A stretch of 64,000 nucleotides of DNA, taken from Alphaproteobacteria bacterium. Lineage in GTDB: Bacteria; Myxococcota_A; UBA796; GCA-2862545. Both the position numbers and the translations under genes were made by a program. Location: NCBI GenBank assembly GCA_020632875.1, contig JACKET010000011.1, positions 62,001 through 126,000 of the forward strand. The letters are read 5' to 3'. Positions within the stretch are counted from its first letter, which is position 1. Every line of letters starts with the position of its first letter. The notes beneath the pieces were generated by a model. It did not search any database and was not told where the DNA came from. It saw nothing but the letters and a program-made list of their open reading frames with translations. Shown piece by piece: positions 12,101-20,125 of the stretch.

Positions 12101-12289
12101 CGCTGCTTCATCCGGCAGACCTTCCGCTACTTCGCCGGCCGCGACGAGACCCCCGAGGACTCGTGCGCGCTGACCGAGATGGAGATGGCGTACGACGCCA
12201 GCGGCGGCTCGTTCGTCAGCATGCTCGAAGCGCTCGCGACCTCCGACACCCTGATGTACCGAACCAACTCCGAGGAGGTGCTCCCATGA
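9110..12289 (+). CDS. Tri-haem DUF1592-family lipoprotein with Asp-rich linkers
   Basis: A 1059-residue lipoprotein. Three small c-type-cytochrome-like domains follow one another, each with a CxxCH haem site: C63-V-V-C-H, C199-F-V-C-H and C338-T-G-C-H. Asp-X spacers separate them from the lipobox and from each other. The rest matches the DUF1592/DUF1588/DUF1585 module known from planctomycete and myxobacterial proteins, including a further C930-M-A-C-H and the R-C-F-I-R-Q-T-F-R-Y segment. It is probably an extracytoplasmic redox protein of unknown substrate. The start could instead be ATG at 9131, giving the very short signal M-L-H-L-L-A-L-L-A-C. Its stop overlaps the next start (ATGA). Confidence 0.9.
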   Translation: MRSTGDRMLHLLALLACKGDPQPPTPVEADTDVDTDTDSDADTDTDASSPLCASVQQTIDGRCVVCHSSNAPQAGLDLTDIEATVGQPSTQSGFAIVEPYASADSYLYRKAVGTHLAAGGSGVSMPPPNTLPPLGTAELDEIAAWIDLGAGCSPETDTDTDADADSDTDADADADSDADTDTGGVDLCAEAQAVFDARCFVCHGGIDSFGGLDLTDASTVVGVQALGAPMAMVDTSGFPSDSYLWHKMQGTQASVGGIGSVMPPSPLTVTPGEMAAVEDWLLAGAGCDGADADTDTDTDTDTDSDADADSDADTDSDTDTDVPPDGCTDVQAVLDAHCTGCHGLFAVDGLDLRNVLDSVGVASGSAPLSLVEPGDSAASYLIDKMNGTHLAAGGVGVQMPPGYVVPAAEIAVVADWIDGGATCAVDPGPPPEPTYDPNTLDQDALFTCSGQPASSEGRLRRIDKLELRRRAGQEADHALAANPFETPGALRFSTYSQDVSIDIATLDLYFDVLAYAGDQWVGAPSYNRDQYVPRTDTALNCMYNDPQPATPCIDYWVRSYLQNASQYGLPTQAEVDRLVAFSESVFADELANGTTRAISITQITSAAWLHTSALFQSELGAGAPDAYGRRRLTDHEAASLVADMISDRGPGASGVYLYDNDLVGNDRYTEEAGGHLAAIAAAGNDGSIQQPAVAGALLRQYAMGLDPDREDEWIDYGTHSLVQRQRRAEEWMSDKIDRFFLEYFDVQRFESGFQDSPNATSAFAAEAPSTHQRSLDELRSYEGWNEPDGLMIFTDAIAKVVVQDQDVIHDLLTTRDYYVPATSDPATDFTNRMFGLTTPIPADRAGRWNTMPATDRAGILTHPVWLAAHGDAFEDGPSIIHRGKWMREKLLCQSVPPLELVTVEAKLLPSDGTLRARDRVQQSIEVHNECMACHQYMNALGYAFETYNHAGYVRADDHGFAPDGSTTIDNFPDPSLNGTYTDAVDLMETLADSEYVKRCFIRQTFRYFAGRDETPEDSCALTEMEMAYDASGGSFVSMLEALATSDTLMYRTNSEEVLP

Positions 12290-13707
12290 ACCGCCGGAGC
12301 TTCCTCGCCGGCCTCTCGACCGCCGCCGGCGCAGCGATTCTCGGTCCGTGGTTCCGCCAGGCCTTCGCGGGCGGCCTCACGCCGCGCCGCTTCGTGTTCG
12401 TCGTCGAGGGCAACAGCTACGAGCCCATCACCATGATGTCGCCCGCCACGCGCACCGCGATCGACGCCGCGACCACGTGGGACACGACCGGCCGACGCTG
12501 GTTCCCGATCCTCTACCAGCACACCGCGCCGCTCCTGATCCAGGCGGGCGATCTGGGCAGCGCGCCCGTGCTCGACCCGCTGCTGCCGGGCTCCACCGGC
12601 ATCGACCTCACGCAGCTGTCGTCCGTGACGCTCGGGCTCTCGTCGACCATCACGGGCGGCGGGCACACCACGAACTTCGGCGCCTTGTCGAGCACCCGGT
12701 CCACGCCGGGGCGGGCCGGTGGCCCCACGATCGACGCCCTGCTGGCCTCCCTCCCCGACATCCGCCAGTCCACGCCGTTCGATGCGGTGCGCGTGGGCGT
12801 CCACGCCACGCAGAACGCGCTGAACAACAGCACGTGCGCGTACGGCGAGGGCCGCGCGGCGCCCGTCCTGATGGACCCGGTGCTCGCGTACAACAACCTC
12901 TTCGGCTCCGTCGCGGATGCCGCGGGCCAGGCGGCCTTCGCACGGCGCGCGAGCCTGCTCTCGTACGCGCAGTCCGACGTGAACGCGGCCATCGGCCAGT
13001 TCGGCGGCAACTCGTCCGAGCGCGCGAAGCTCGAGACCTACCTCGCGAGCCTCGAGGCCCTCTCCGACCGCCAGGCGCAGCTCACCTCGCTCGCACCGAC
13101 GCTCTCCGCGGTGGCCCCCGAGGCGCCGTCGACCAACCCGCTGTACGCCTCCGCCGACCCGCTCGACCACCTCCAGGCCCAGTTCGATCTCGTGAACGCC
13201 GCCCTGCTCGGCGGGCTCACGAACGTCGCGGTCATCGCGTCCGGCACGGGCGGATCGTTCGATCTCGCCTATCCGAGCCTCATCGCGAACGTCGGTCGGC
13301 ACAACCTGCACCACGGCTCGTCCGACCCGGCGTACCTGGCCGTGATCCACGAAGCGACGCGCCGCCACGTCCAGATGATCGCGAAGCTCGCGCGCTCGCT
13401 CGCCAGCACGCCGGAGGGCAGCGGCACGATGCTCGACAACACCGTCATCGTGTACCTGTCCGACAACGGCGAGAGCCACCACAGCTCCGCCGAGGAATGG
13501 CCGGTGCTCATGGTCGGCGGCCAGAACATGGGCTTCCTGAACGACGGGCGCACCACGGTGTTCCCGGGCGTCCGCACCGCGACGAACCGCCAGCTGTCGA
13601 ACTTCTACAACACGCTCGGCTACGCCGCGGGCCTCGCGCTCGACGACTTCGGCAGCGAGGGCAGCTCGCGCATCGCGCCCGGCCCGCTCTCCGAGCTCTG
13701 GGCGTGA
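12286..13707 (+). CDS. DUF1552 family protein, Tat-exported
   Basis: A 473-residue protein beginning M-N-R-R-S-F-L-A-G, a twin-arginine signal with hydrophobic core and an A-F-A-G cleavage region, so it is exported folded and may carry a cofactor. The body matches DUF1552, a family related to the alkaline-phosphatase-like DUF1501 proteins and regularly encoded beside DUF1592. The C-terminal half has a V-I-V-Y-L-S-D-N-G-E-S-H-H segment. The ATG overlaps the previous stop (ATGA), with GAGGAGG upstream at 12272-12278, so it is co-translated with its partner. The biochemical role of the pair is not established. Confidence 0.9.
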   Translation: MNRRSFLAGLSTAAGAAILGPWFRQAFAGGLTPRRFVFVVEGNSYEPITMMSPATRTAIDAATTWDTTGRRWFPILYQHTAPLLIQAGDLGSAPVLDPLLPGSTGIDLTQLSSVTLGLSSTITGGGHTTNFGALSSTRSTPGRAGGPTIDALLASLPDIRQSTPFDAVRVGVHATQNALNNSTCAYGEGRAAPVLMDPVLAYNNLFGSVADAAGQAAFARRASLLSYAQSDVNAAIGQFGGNSSERAKLETYLASLEALSDRQAQLTSLAPTLSAVAPEAPSTNPLYASADPLDHLQAQFDLVNAALLGGLTNVAVIASGTGGSFDLAYPSLIANVGRHNLHHGSSDPAYLAVIHEATRRHVQMIAKLARSLASTPEGSGTMLDNTVIVYLSDNGESHHSSAEEWPVLMVGGQNMGFLNDGRTTVFPGVRTATNRQLSNFYNTLGYAAGLALDDFGSEGSSRIAPGPLSELWA

Positions 13708-13710
13708 GGC

Positions 13711-15201
13711 TCACTTCTGGTCGATGAGCTCGCGGTCGAGCTCGTCGAGGCCGATTCGTTCGGCCAGGCTCGCGTTGAACTTCTCCGCGAGTCGGTCTGG
13801 CTCGCTGCTTCCGCCCTTGTAGAACTGGTGGGGCTGGTGGAAGTTCGTGCGCTTGTAGCGGAGCCCGATCAGCGCGACGCCCAGGCCACCGCTCGCCACC
13901 GTGACGCCGGTGACTCCTCCTACGATCTGAACGGCCTCGTCGCGTGATCCTGCTGCTGCGCCGAGCCCCCCCACGACCCCGAGCGCTGCGACCGCCGAGC
14001 CCCAGGCCACCATCTGTCGCCCCCCCCGGATCCGGCCCCGCGCCCGGGTGGCCACGGCGGGATCGACCAGATCGCCCCACTCGATGGCATTCAGACGCCT
14101 CCCGTTCCGTTCGGCGAACCAGATCGAGACCACCTTCGTCGAGGTCGTCCGGACGGTGGCGTATTGGGGGGTACCCGTCGATCCGATGGTGGTGACGGGA
14201 GCGAAGTCCGTACTGGTCGTGCCGACCACGTCGTAGCCCGACCCGAGGACGATACGCTCACGCTTGTACTGGCGGATCAGGGCAAGGCGTTTGGCATCGT
14301 CGACGGGAGCCCCCTCGTTGCTGGCGATTGCTGGGGCCTGGGCTGGAGCCGTTGCCGAGGCAGGAGCGGGAGCGGGAGCGGGAGCGGGGGCGGGCTTCGA
14401 CGGCTCGATGGAGGCCCGTGTCGCGGCTTCGACCGCGAGCACGCGGATCTCGGGGTCGGTCGAGAACGCCTGGGAGAAGTAGAACCGCGTCTTCTCCTCC
14501 CCGAAGTCGCCCTTCTCGGCGGCGCGGGCCACGCTCATCGCCGCCTCGATGCGCGGCACGTCGGCCGCGGGGACGAGGTCGTGGGCCGCGCGCAGGCGCC
14601 CCATGCGCGAGGCGGGCTCGGCCGCGACGAGCGCTTCGCGGAACGCGTCGAGATCGACCTCGATCGTGCCGTTCCATGGATTCCCGAGCGCGGTCGCCAG
14701 GCGCTTCGCGACCTCTCTCGCGGCGATCTGCTCGTCGTCCTTAAGGCCGTACGCGACCTCCCACGCCTTGCCGAGCCGCGCCGCGGACGCGGAGTCGAGC
14801 CGGCGCTTCTTCAGCGCCTGCATCTCGCGGAGGCGCTCTTTCGGGCCCATCAGCGCGAGGGAGACGTGGAGATCGTCGAGCAGGGACCCGCCGGGGATGA
14901 CGCCGTTGCGGGCGTGCGTCACGGCGGCGGTGGAGTCGGCCATCGTGCCGAAGAACACCGCGTCGAACAGCGTCTGCCGGTCGGCGGCGTCGTACGGCGG
15001 CTCGGACTTCTGGAGCAGCGCCTCGACCTTCATCGCGTTGTCGAACCGCGTACGCTCGGCCCCCGTCGCGGCGTCGGCGAGATCCGACAGCTTCAGCACG
15101 AGCTCGTCGTTCGGCTCGGACGCGACGAGCTCGTCGGACAGGGCCCTCAGCTCGTCGGGCGTCGCGGCAGCGGCGAGCAGGGACAGCAACAGCACGAGCA
15201 T
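13711..15201 (-). CDS. Exported protein of unknown function with Pro-Ala linker
   Basis: A 496-residue protein not recognised as a known family. The signal peptide is M-L-V-L-L-L-S-L-L-A-A-A-A. Residues about 15-270 look helical, like a repeat-rich domain, followed by a (Pro-Ala)n linker encoded by GGAGCG tandem repeats near 14360-14395. The C-terminal part has two hydrophobic glycine-rich segments (about residues 405-460) that could be membrane helices, and a basic tail. The start is fixed by GGAGGT immediately upstream. It converges on the DUF1552 gene with a three-base gap and is divergent from the aminopeptidase gene. Confidence 0.78.
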   Translation of the reverse strand: MLVLLLSLLAAAATPDELRALSDELVASEPNDELVLKLSDLADAATGAERTRFDNAMKVEALLQKSEPPYDAADRQTLFDAVFFGTMADSTAAVTHARNGVIPGGSLLDDLHVSLALMGPKERLREMQALKKRRLDSASAARLGKAWEVAYGLKDDEQIAAREVAKRLATALGNPWNGTIEVDLDAFREALVAAEPASRMGRLRAAHDLVPAADVPRIEAAMSVARAAEKGDFGEEKTRFYFSQAFSTDPEIRVLAVEAATRASIEPSKPAPAPAPAPAPASATAPAQAPAIASNEGAPVDDAKRLALIRQYKRERIVLGSGYDVVGTTSTDFAPVTTIGSTGTPQYATVRTTSTKVVSIWFAERNGRRLNAIEWGDLVDPAVATRARGRIRGGRQMVAWGSAVAALGVVGGLGAAAGSRDEAVQIVGGVTGVTVASGGLGVALIGLRYKRTNFHQPHQFYKGGSSEPDRLAEKFNASLAERIGLDELDRELIDQK

Positions 15202-15322
15202 CGGACCTCCGGAGGACGGCGAGGATCGCACAGGTCGGCCGCCACTGCGACGTTCGTGCGGCACACGCGCGCGGGCGCGGCCCCGTTCGCGGTCGCGACA
15301 TAGATTGCGCGGCGGAGGTTCC

Positions 15323-17050
15323 ATGCGCGCCGACCCGCACAGCCACGCCGATCTCGACCAGGCCCGCACCCGGCACCTCGCGCTCGACCTCACCGTCGAC
15401 TTCGCGGCCCGCCGCCTGCACGGCACCGCCACGCTCGATCTCGACCGTCCCGCTCGGCGTCTCGACCTCGATTGCCGCGGGCTCGAGATCGCGTCGATCG
15501 CCGACGGTCAGGGCCGGGCCCTGGCGTTCGAGCTCGGCCCCACCGACGCCGTCCTCGGCGAGCGGCTGCGCATCGATCTCCCCGTCCCCACCGACCGCAT
15601 CGTGGTCACGTACCGCACGGGCCCCGACGCCACGGGGCTGATGTGGCTCACGCCCGAGCAGACCGACGGTGGCGTGCACCCCTTCGTCCTCACCCAGTGC
15701 CAGGCGATCCACGCCCGTTCCATCGCGCCCGTCCAGGACACGCCCCGCGCCCGCATCACGTACACCGCGCGCATCACCGTCCCCGAGCCGCTCTCCGCGG
15801 TGATGTCGGCGGCTCCGGGCACCGTTTCGCGCGGCGACGGCACGCGCACCTTCGTCTTCGACATGCCGCAGCCCATCCCGCCGTACCTGCTGGCGCTCGC
15901 CGCCGGAGACCTCGTGTCGCGCGACCTCGGCCCGCGCTGCCGGGTGTTCGCCGAGCCGGGCGTCATCGACGCGGCGGCCTGGGAGTTCGCCGACGCCGAG
16001 AAGATGCTCGCAGCGGCCGAAGAGCTGTTCGGGCCGTACCGGTGGGAGCGGTACGACTTCATCGTGCTCCCGCCCTCCTTCCCGCTCGGCGGGATGGAGA
16101 ACCCCCGCATGACCTTCCTCACCCCGACCCTGCTCGCGGGCGACCGGTCGCTCGTCGGGGTGCTCGCGCACGAGCTGGCGCACTCGTGGACCGGGAACCT
16201 CGTCAGCAACGCGACGAACGAGGACTTCTGGCTGAACGAGGGCTGGACGGTCTGGGCCGAGCGCCGCATCCTCGAGCACCTCTACGGCACGGAAGAGGCC
16301 GCGCAGCAGAGCATCCTCGGCCGGCACGAGCTCGAGGAGACGCTGGCCGAGCGCACCGCCGAGGGGCGGGTCACGGCGCTCACCTACGACCAGCGCGGGC
16401 TCGACCCCGACGTCGAGTTCTCGCGCATCCCGTACGAGAAGGGCTTCCTGCTCGTCACGGCGCTGGAGCGCGCGGTCGGGCGGGCGCGCTTCGACCGCTT
16501 CGTACAGGCGTACATCGCGCACTTCGCGTTCCAGTCGATCGACACGAACACCTTCACGAGCTTCGTCCGGATGGAGCTGCCGGAGGCCGCAGCGGTCGAC
16601 CTCGAGCCGTGGCTCCACCGAAATGGCCTGCCGGAGGACGCGCCGCGCTTCGCCTCCCAGCGCCTCGCGGCCATCGAATCGCGCGCCCACCGCGGCGAGC
16701 TGCCGCGCGGCGAGGCCTTCTCGACGACCGAGACCCTCGTGTGGCTCGCCCACCTCCCGCCGACGGTCGACGCGCGGAAGGTCGCCGACGCGCTGGGGAT
16801 CGACGGGCGGTCGAACGCCGAGGTCCGCACCGCGTGGCTCACGCTCGCGATCCGGTCCGGCACGACGGGCCTCGAAGACGACCTGCGCGCGCATCTCGAC
16901 CACGTCGGGCGCACGAAGCTGCTGCGTCCCGTCGTGAAGGCGATGGGGGCGCGGGCGGACCTGAAGGCGCTCGCGATCGAGCGGTTCGAGGCGAACCGGG
17001 AGCGGCTGCACAGCTCCACGCGGGGTGCTCTCGAAGCGGCGCTGGCTTAG
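15323..17050 (+). CDS. M1 family aminopeptidase, leukotriene A4 hydrolase-like
   Basis: A 575-residue cytoplasmic enzyme (no signal peptide) with the M1 hallmarks: G-G-M-E-N exopeptidase motif, zinc site H283-E284-L-A-H287 and third ligand E306 in N-E-G-W-T. The flanking H-S-W-T-G-N and the C-terminal helical region are typical of the LTA4 hydrolase/aminopeptidase B branch rather than PepN. It probably removes N-terminal residues from short peptides. The ATG at 15323 follows GGCGGAGGTT, and a TAGATT -10-like box lies at 15301-15306. The open frame runs far upstream only as a shadow of the divergent gene. A palindromic element follows the stop. Confidence 0.93.
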   Translation: MRADPHSHADLDQARTRHLALDLTVDFAARRLHGTATLDLDRPARRLDLDCRGLEIASIADGQGRALAFELGPTDAVLGERLRIDLPVPTDRIVVTYRTGPDATGLMWLTPEQTDGGVHPFVLTQCQAIHARSIAPVQDTPRARITYTARITVPEPLSAVMSAAPGTVSRGDGTRTFVFDMPQPIPPYLLALAAGDLVSRDLGPRCRVFAEPGVIDAAAWEFADAEKMLAAAEELFGPYRWERYDFIVLPPSFPLGGMENPRMTFLTPTLLAGDRSLVGVLAHELAHSWTGNLVSNATNEDFWLNEGWTVWAERRILEHLYGTEEAAQQSILGRHELEETLAERTAEGRVTALTYDQRGLDPDVEFSRIPYEKGFLLVTALERAVGRARFDRFVQAYIAHFAFQSIDTNTFTSFVRMELPEAAAVDLEPWLHRNGLPEDAPRFASQRLAAIESRAHRGELPRGEAFSTTETLVWLAHLPPTVDARKVADALGIDGRSNAEVRTAWLTLAIRSGTTGLEDDLRAHLDHVGRTKLLRPVVKAMGARADLKALAIERFEANRERLHSSTRGALEAALA

Positions 17051-17563
17051 CTACCCGGGGCTTCCGGGATCGGAGTCGGAGCGTCGGAGCGGGATCCGCA
17101 TCACGCAGATGACGCAGAAGGACGCAGATGACGCAGAAACCAGGCCGTCACGGGTCGAGCGTCTTCGCGTCCCCGGCGCGCCGAGTGGGCCTTCTTGCGG
17201 ATCGGATTCAGGACTCACCAGAGCAGCCCGAAACGCCGGCCTGCTCTGGTGAGTACCCAATCCCATCCGCATGGAGGCCCGCTGCAATCCCCGTCGACGG
17301 TGCCGGGGAAACAAGGACGCTGGAAGCCAGAAAGCCTCGTTTCTGCGTCATCTGCGTCCTTCTGCGTCATCTGCGTGATGCCCTGAGACGCTCGAAGCTC
17401 GATCCCTTCCGACAGAGCGCTGTGGCTCGCTGTGGTCGCTGTGCGAGACCTCGAGGATCGCCAACCGTCTCGGATGGGGATCCGGCTGACGCGCTCGGAC
17501 TCCGACTGAAATCTTCAATCACTACATGAGGTATTCTCTGGACGTGACAACCCTGGAGGCGTC
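17051..17563. other. Intergenic region with large palindromic element
   Basis: No gene is supported over these 513 bases; short open frames here have no coding character. The region is dominated by the imperfect palindrome at 17098-17381. From 17382 to 17520 there is no gene-like feature. Segments near 17067-17097 and 17485-17510 also look roughly complementary, so the element may be larger. A TATTCT-like box at 17532-17537 could be the -10 of the small gene that follows. Confidence 0.7.
17098..17381. repeat. Palindromic intergenic element, 43-bp perfect terminal arms
   Basis: Bases 17098-17140 are the exact reverse complement of 17339-17381 (43 of 43). Each arm contains two copies of the 17-mer ACGCAGATGACGCAGAA. 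In the centre, 17213-17226 pairs perfectly with 17241-17254 (14 bp, 14-base loop). The stretches between centre and ends are also recognisably complementary with mismatches, so almost the whole 284 bp folds on itself. There is no transposase, and no target duplication could be identified. It could be a MITE-like or REP-like element, or a very strong bidirectional transcript hairpin. Confidence 0.88.
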
Positions 17564-17788
17564 ATGGCCGTGGATCCCGGCATCACCGACATCGCCCGTC
17601 AGCTCGCCGAGGACATCCCGACCGGCCCGGCGAAGAGCCCCGAGCAGACCGTGCAGGACTGGCGGAGCACGATCTACAACGCGAAGTCCACCGCGAGCCT
17701 GCGCCCGCTCGCCGATCTCATCGAGCGCTCCGCGCCTCACGGCAACCCGCGTCCCGGTGCGCTCGCCGAGGTGCTGCGCCGCAAGTGA
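17564..17788 (+). CDS. Small hypothetical protein
   Basis: A 74-residue soluble protein of unrecognised family, with no signal peptide or membrane segment. It is probably alpha-helical (D-I-A-R-Q-L-A-E-D, then S-L-R-P-L-A-D-L-I-E-R). The ATG follows GGAGG at 17555-17559 with four bases between, and third codon positions are strongly G/C, so it looks like a real gene. It ends 33 bases before the helicase gene and may be co-transcribed with it. Confidence 0.65.
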   Translation: MAVDPGITDIARQLAEDIPTGPAKSPEQTVQDWRSTIYNAKSTASLRPLADLIERSAPHGNPRPGALAEVLRRK

Positions 17789-17821
17789 CGCCGCGGCGGC
17801 GGTCTGCGGATAGACGCTGCC

Positions 17822-20116
17822 ATGGACGCCCTCCCGATCGACTCCGTGCTCGACGCCGTCGTGGCCGAAGCGCGGCGAGGCGCCGTCGTGCTCCAGGCTC
17901 CTCCCGGCTCGGGCAAGACGACGCGCGTGCCGCCCGCCCTGGCCGAGGCGCTGCCGGGCCGGATCGTCGTCCTCGAGCCGCGTCGGATGGCCGCGCGCGC
18001 CGCGGCGCGTCGGGTGGCGGCGGAGCTCGGGACCCGTCCGGGCGAAGGCGTCGGCTGGCACGTGCGGTTCGACCGGAAGGTGTCGGACGCCACGCGCATC
18101 GTGTTCATGACCGAGGGCATCCTGCTCAGGCAGCTCGCCGAAGACCCCTTCCTGGACGGCGTCTCCGCGGTGGTGCTCGACGAGTTCCACGAGCGCAGCG
18201 TGCTCGCCGACCTCGCCCTCGCGCTCGTGGCGGCCGTGCGGAGGGACGTGCGGGACGACCTGTCCGTCGTGGTGATGAGCGCGACCCTCGACGCGGCGCC
18301 CGTGGCGGCGTTCCTGGGCTGTCACGCGCTCGAGACCCACGGCACGCTCTACGACGTCGACGTGCGCTACGACCCCCGCCCCGATTCCCGGCGGCTGGAG
18401 GACCGCGTGGCCGACGCGGTCGCCGAGGTCGCGCCGCCCGACGGCGACGTGCTCGTGTTCCTCCCAGGGATGGCGGAGATCCGGAGGTGCGAGGCCCGGC
18501 TGCACGACCGGCGCACCCGCATCCTGCACGGCTCGCTGCCCCCCGAGGAGCAGGACGCCGTGCTCACACCTTCCCGGGAGCCCCGGGTGATCCTGGCCAC
18601 GAACGTCGCGGAGTCCTCGGTGACCGTGCCGGGGGTGCGGGCCGTGGTGGACACAGGCATCGCGAAGATCGCGCGTCTCGACCGGGCGACGGGCCTCGAC
18701 CGGCTGGACGTCCTGCCCATCGCGCGGGACTCCGCCGACCAGCGCGCAGGACGCGCCGGGCGCCTGGGTCCGGGGGTCTGCCGGCGGCTGTGGACCGCCA
18801 TGGACCATCGCGACCGACCGGACCACGGCGCGCCGGAGATCCACCGCACGGATCTCGCGGGCGCCGTGCTCGCGCTCCTGGACTTCGGCGAGCCCGACCC
18901 GTTCGCGTTCGCGTGGTTCGACCCTCCCGCGCGCGCCGCGCTCGTCGACGCGATGGCGCTGCTCGAGGCGCTCGGGGCCGTCGCGGACGGAGCGCTCACT
19001 CCCCTGGGTCGCGAGATGGCGCGGCTGCCGCTGCATCCGCGCCTGGCGCGCTTCCTGATCGAGGCCCACCGACGGGGAGCGACCGACCGTGCCGCGGCGC
19101 TCGTGGCGTGGATGTCGGAGGGCGGCCGTCCCGAGGGCGACCTCGAGCACCAGGAGGTGCCGGGGCACACGCAGCGGCTGGCGTCCCGGCTGGTGCGCGG
19201 CCTGCGGGGCCCGTCGGGGCCGCGGGATCCGGACGCCATCGCGCGCGCGGCCCTGTGCGCATGGCCCGATCGCGTGGCGAAGCAGCGCGGCGAAGGGGCC
19301 GTGATGGTCGGCGGAATCGGGGTCCGTGGTGGGCACACGCCGCTGTTCGTCGCCATCGCCGTCGACCCGGCACGCCGCTCGGAGCGCGGCGAGTGGCACG
19401 TCACCCTGCAGACCCGCGTCGATCCCGCGTGGCTGGACGCCACGAGCCGCGTCGTCGTGCGCTTCGATCCCGACAGCCGGCGCGTGGTGGCGGTCCAGCA
19501 GGAGCGCGCCGGGCTCCTCGTCCTCGGCGAGCGTCCCGCGCCACGCCCGTCCACGGAGGTCGCGCGGCCCATCCTGTTCGAGGCGGCACGCGACGATTGG
19601 GAGCGCGTGCTCCCGAAGAACGACCGCGACTGGGACCGCCTGGTCGGGCGCCTGAAGTGGGTCGCCGCCCATCAGCCCCATCCCGGCCTGCCCGATGGGA
19701 GCCCGGCATCGCTCGAGCCCGTGCTGGACGCGCTGTGCGCGAAGGCCGACGGCTTCGACGCCCTCCGGAAGGCACCGTGGCGCGGCACGCTGCTCGACCT
19801 CCTCCCCTGGGAGGCGCGCAAGGCGCTCGACGAGCGCGCTCCCGAGAGCCTGCAGCTCGCCCGGGGACGCCCGCTGCGCGTGGACTACCCCGACGGGCGC
19901 CCGGTGCTGGCGGCGCGCATCCAGCAGCTCTTCGGAACGCGCGAGACGCCGCGGATCTGCGGCGAGCCGGTGTTGCTGCACCTGCTCGCGCCGAACGGCC
20001 GTCCGCAGCAGATCACGACGGATCTGGCGGGGTTCTGGGCGTCGACGTACTTCGAGGTCCGCAAGGAGCTGCGGCGGCGGTACCCGAAGCACGACTGGCC
20101 CGACGACCCCGTGTGA
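17822..20116 (+). CDS. hrpB: ATP-dependent RNA helicase HrpB
   Basis: A 764-residue DEAH-box helicase. Walker A is A-P-P-G-S-G-K-T (residues 26-33). Motif II reads D-E-F-H (about residue 120) in V-V-L-D-E-F-H-E-R-S. Motif III is S-A-T-L, and motif VI is D-Q-R-A-G-R-A-G-R. The N-E/V-A-E-S-S-V-T segment and the C-terminal HrpB region (L-D-L-L-P-W-E-A-R-K-A-L-D and the Y-P-K-H-x-W-P-D-D-P ending) separate HrpB from HrpA. It is slightly shorter than most HrpB proteins (about 800-850). It acts on RNA in the cytoplasm; the exact substrate is unclear in most bacteria. The ATG at 17822 lacks a strong Shine-Dalgarno sequence. Confidence 0.95.
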   Translation: MDALPIDSVLDAVVAEARRGAVVLQAPPGSGKTTRVPPALAEALPGRIVVLEPRRMAARAAARRVAAELGTRPGEGVGWHVRFDRKVSDATRIVFMTEGILLRQLAEDPFLDGVSAVVLDEFHERSVLADLALALVAAVRRDVRDDLSVVVMSATLDAAPVAAFLGCHALETHGTLYDVDVRYDPRPDSRRLEDRVADAVAEVAPPDGDVLVFLPGMAEIRRCEARLHDRRTRILHGSLPPEEQDAVLTPSREPRVILATNVAESSVTVPGVRAVVDTGIAKIARLDRATGLDRLDVLPIARDSADQRAGRAGRLGPGVCRRLWTAMDHRDRPDHGAPEIHRTDLAGAVLALLDFGEPDPFAFAWFDPPARAALVDAMALLEALGAVADGALTPLGREMARLPLHPRLARFLIEAHRRGATDRAAALVAWMSEGGRPEGDLEHQEVPGHTQRLASRLVRGLRGPSGPRDPDAIARAALCAWPDRVAKQRGEGAVMVGGIGVRGGHTPLFVAIAVDPARRSERGEWHVTLQTRVDPAWLDATSRVVVRFDPDSRRVVAVQQERAGLLVLGERPAPRPSTEVARPILFEAARDDWERVLPKNDRDWDRLVGRLKWVAAHQPHPGLPDGSPASLEPVLDALCAKADGFDALRKAPWRGTLLDLLPWEARKALDERAPESLQLARGRPLRVDYPDGRPVLAARIQQLFGTRETPRICGEPVLLHLLAPNGRPQQITTDLAGFWASTYFEVRKELRRRYPKHDWPDDPV

Positions 20117-20125
20117 GCCCGGAGC

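Noticed and set aside
17098..17381. Insertion sequence
   Set aside because: There are long inverted arms but no transposase reading frame and no clear target duplication. A non-autonomous element is kept as a possibility.
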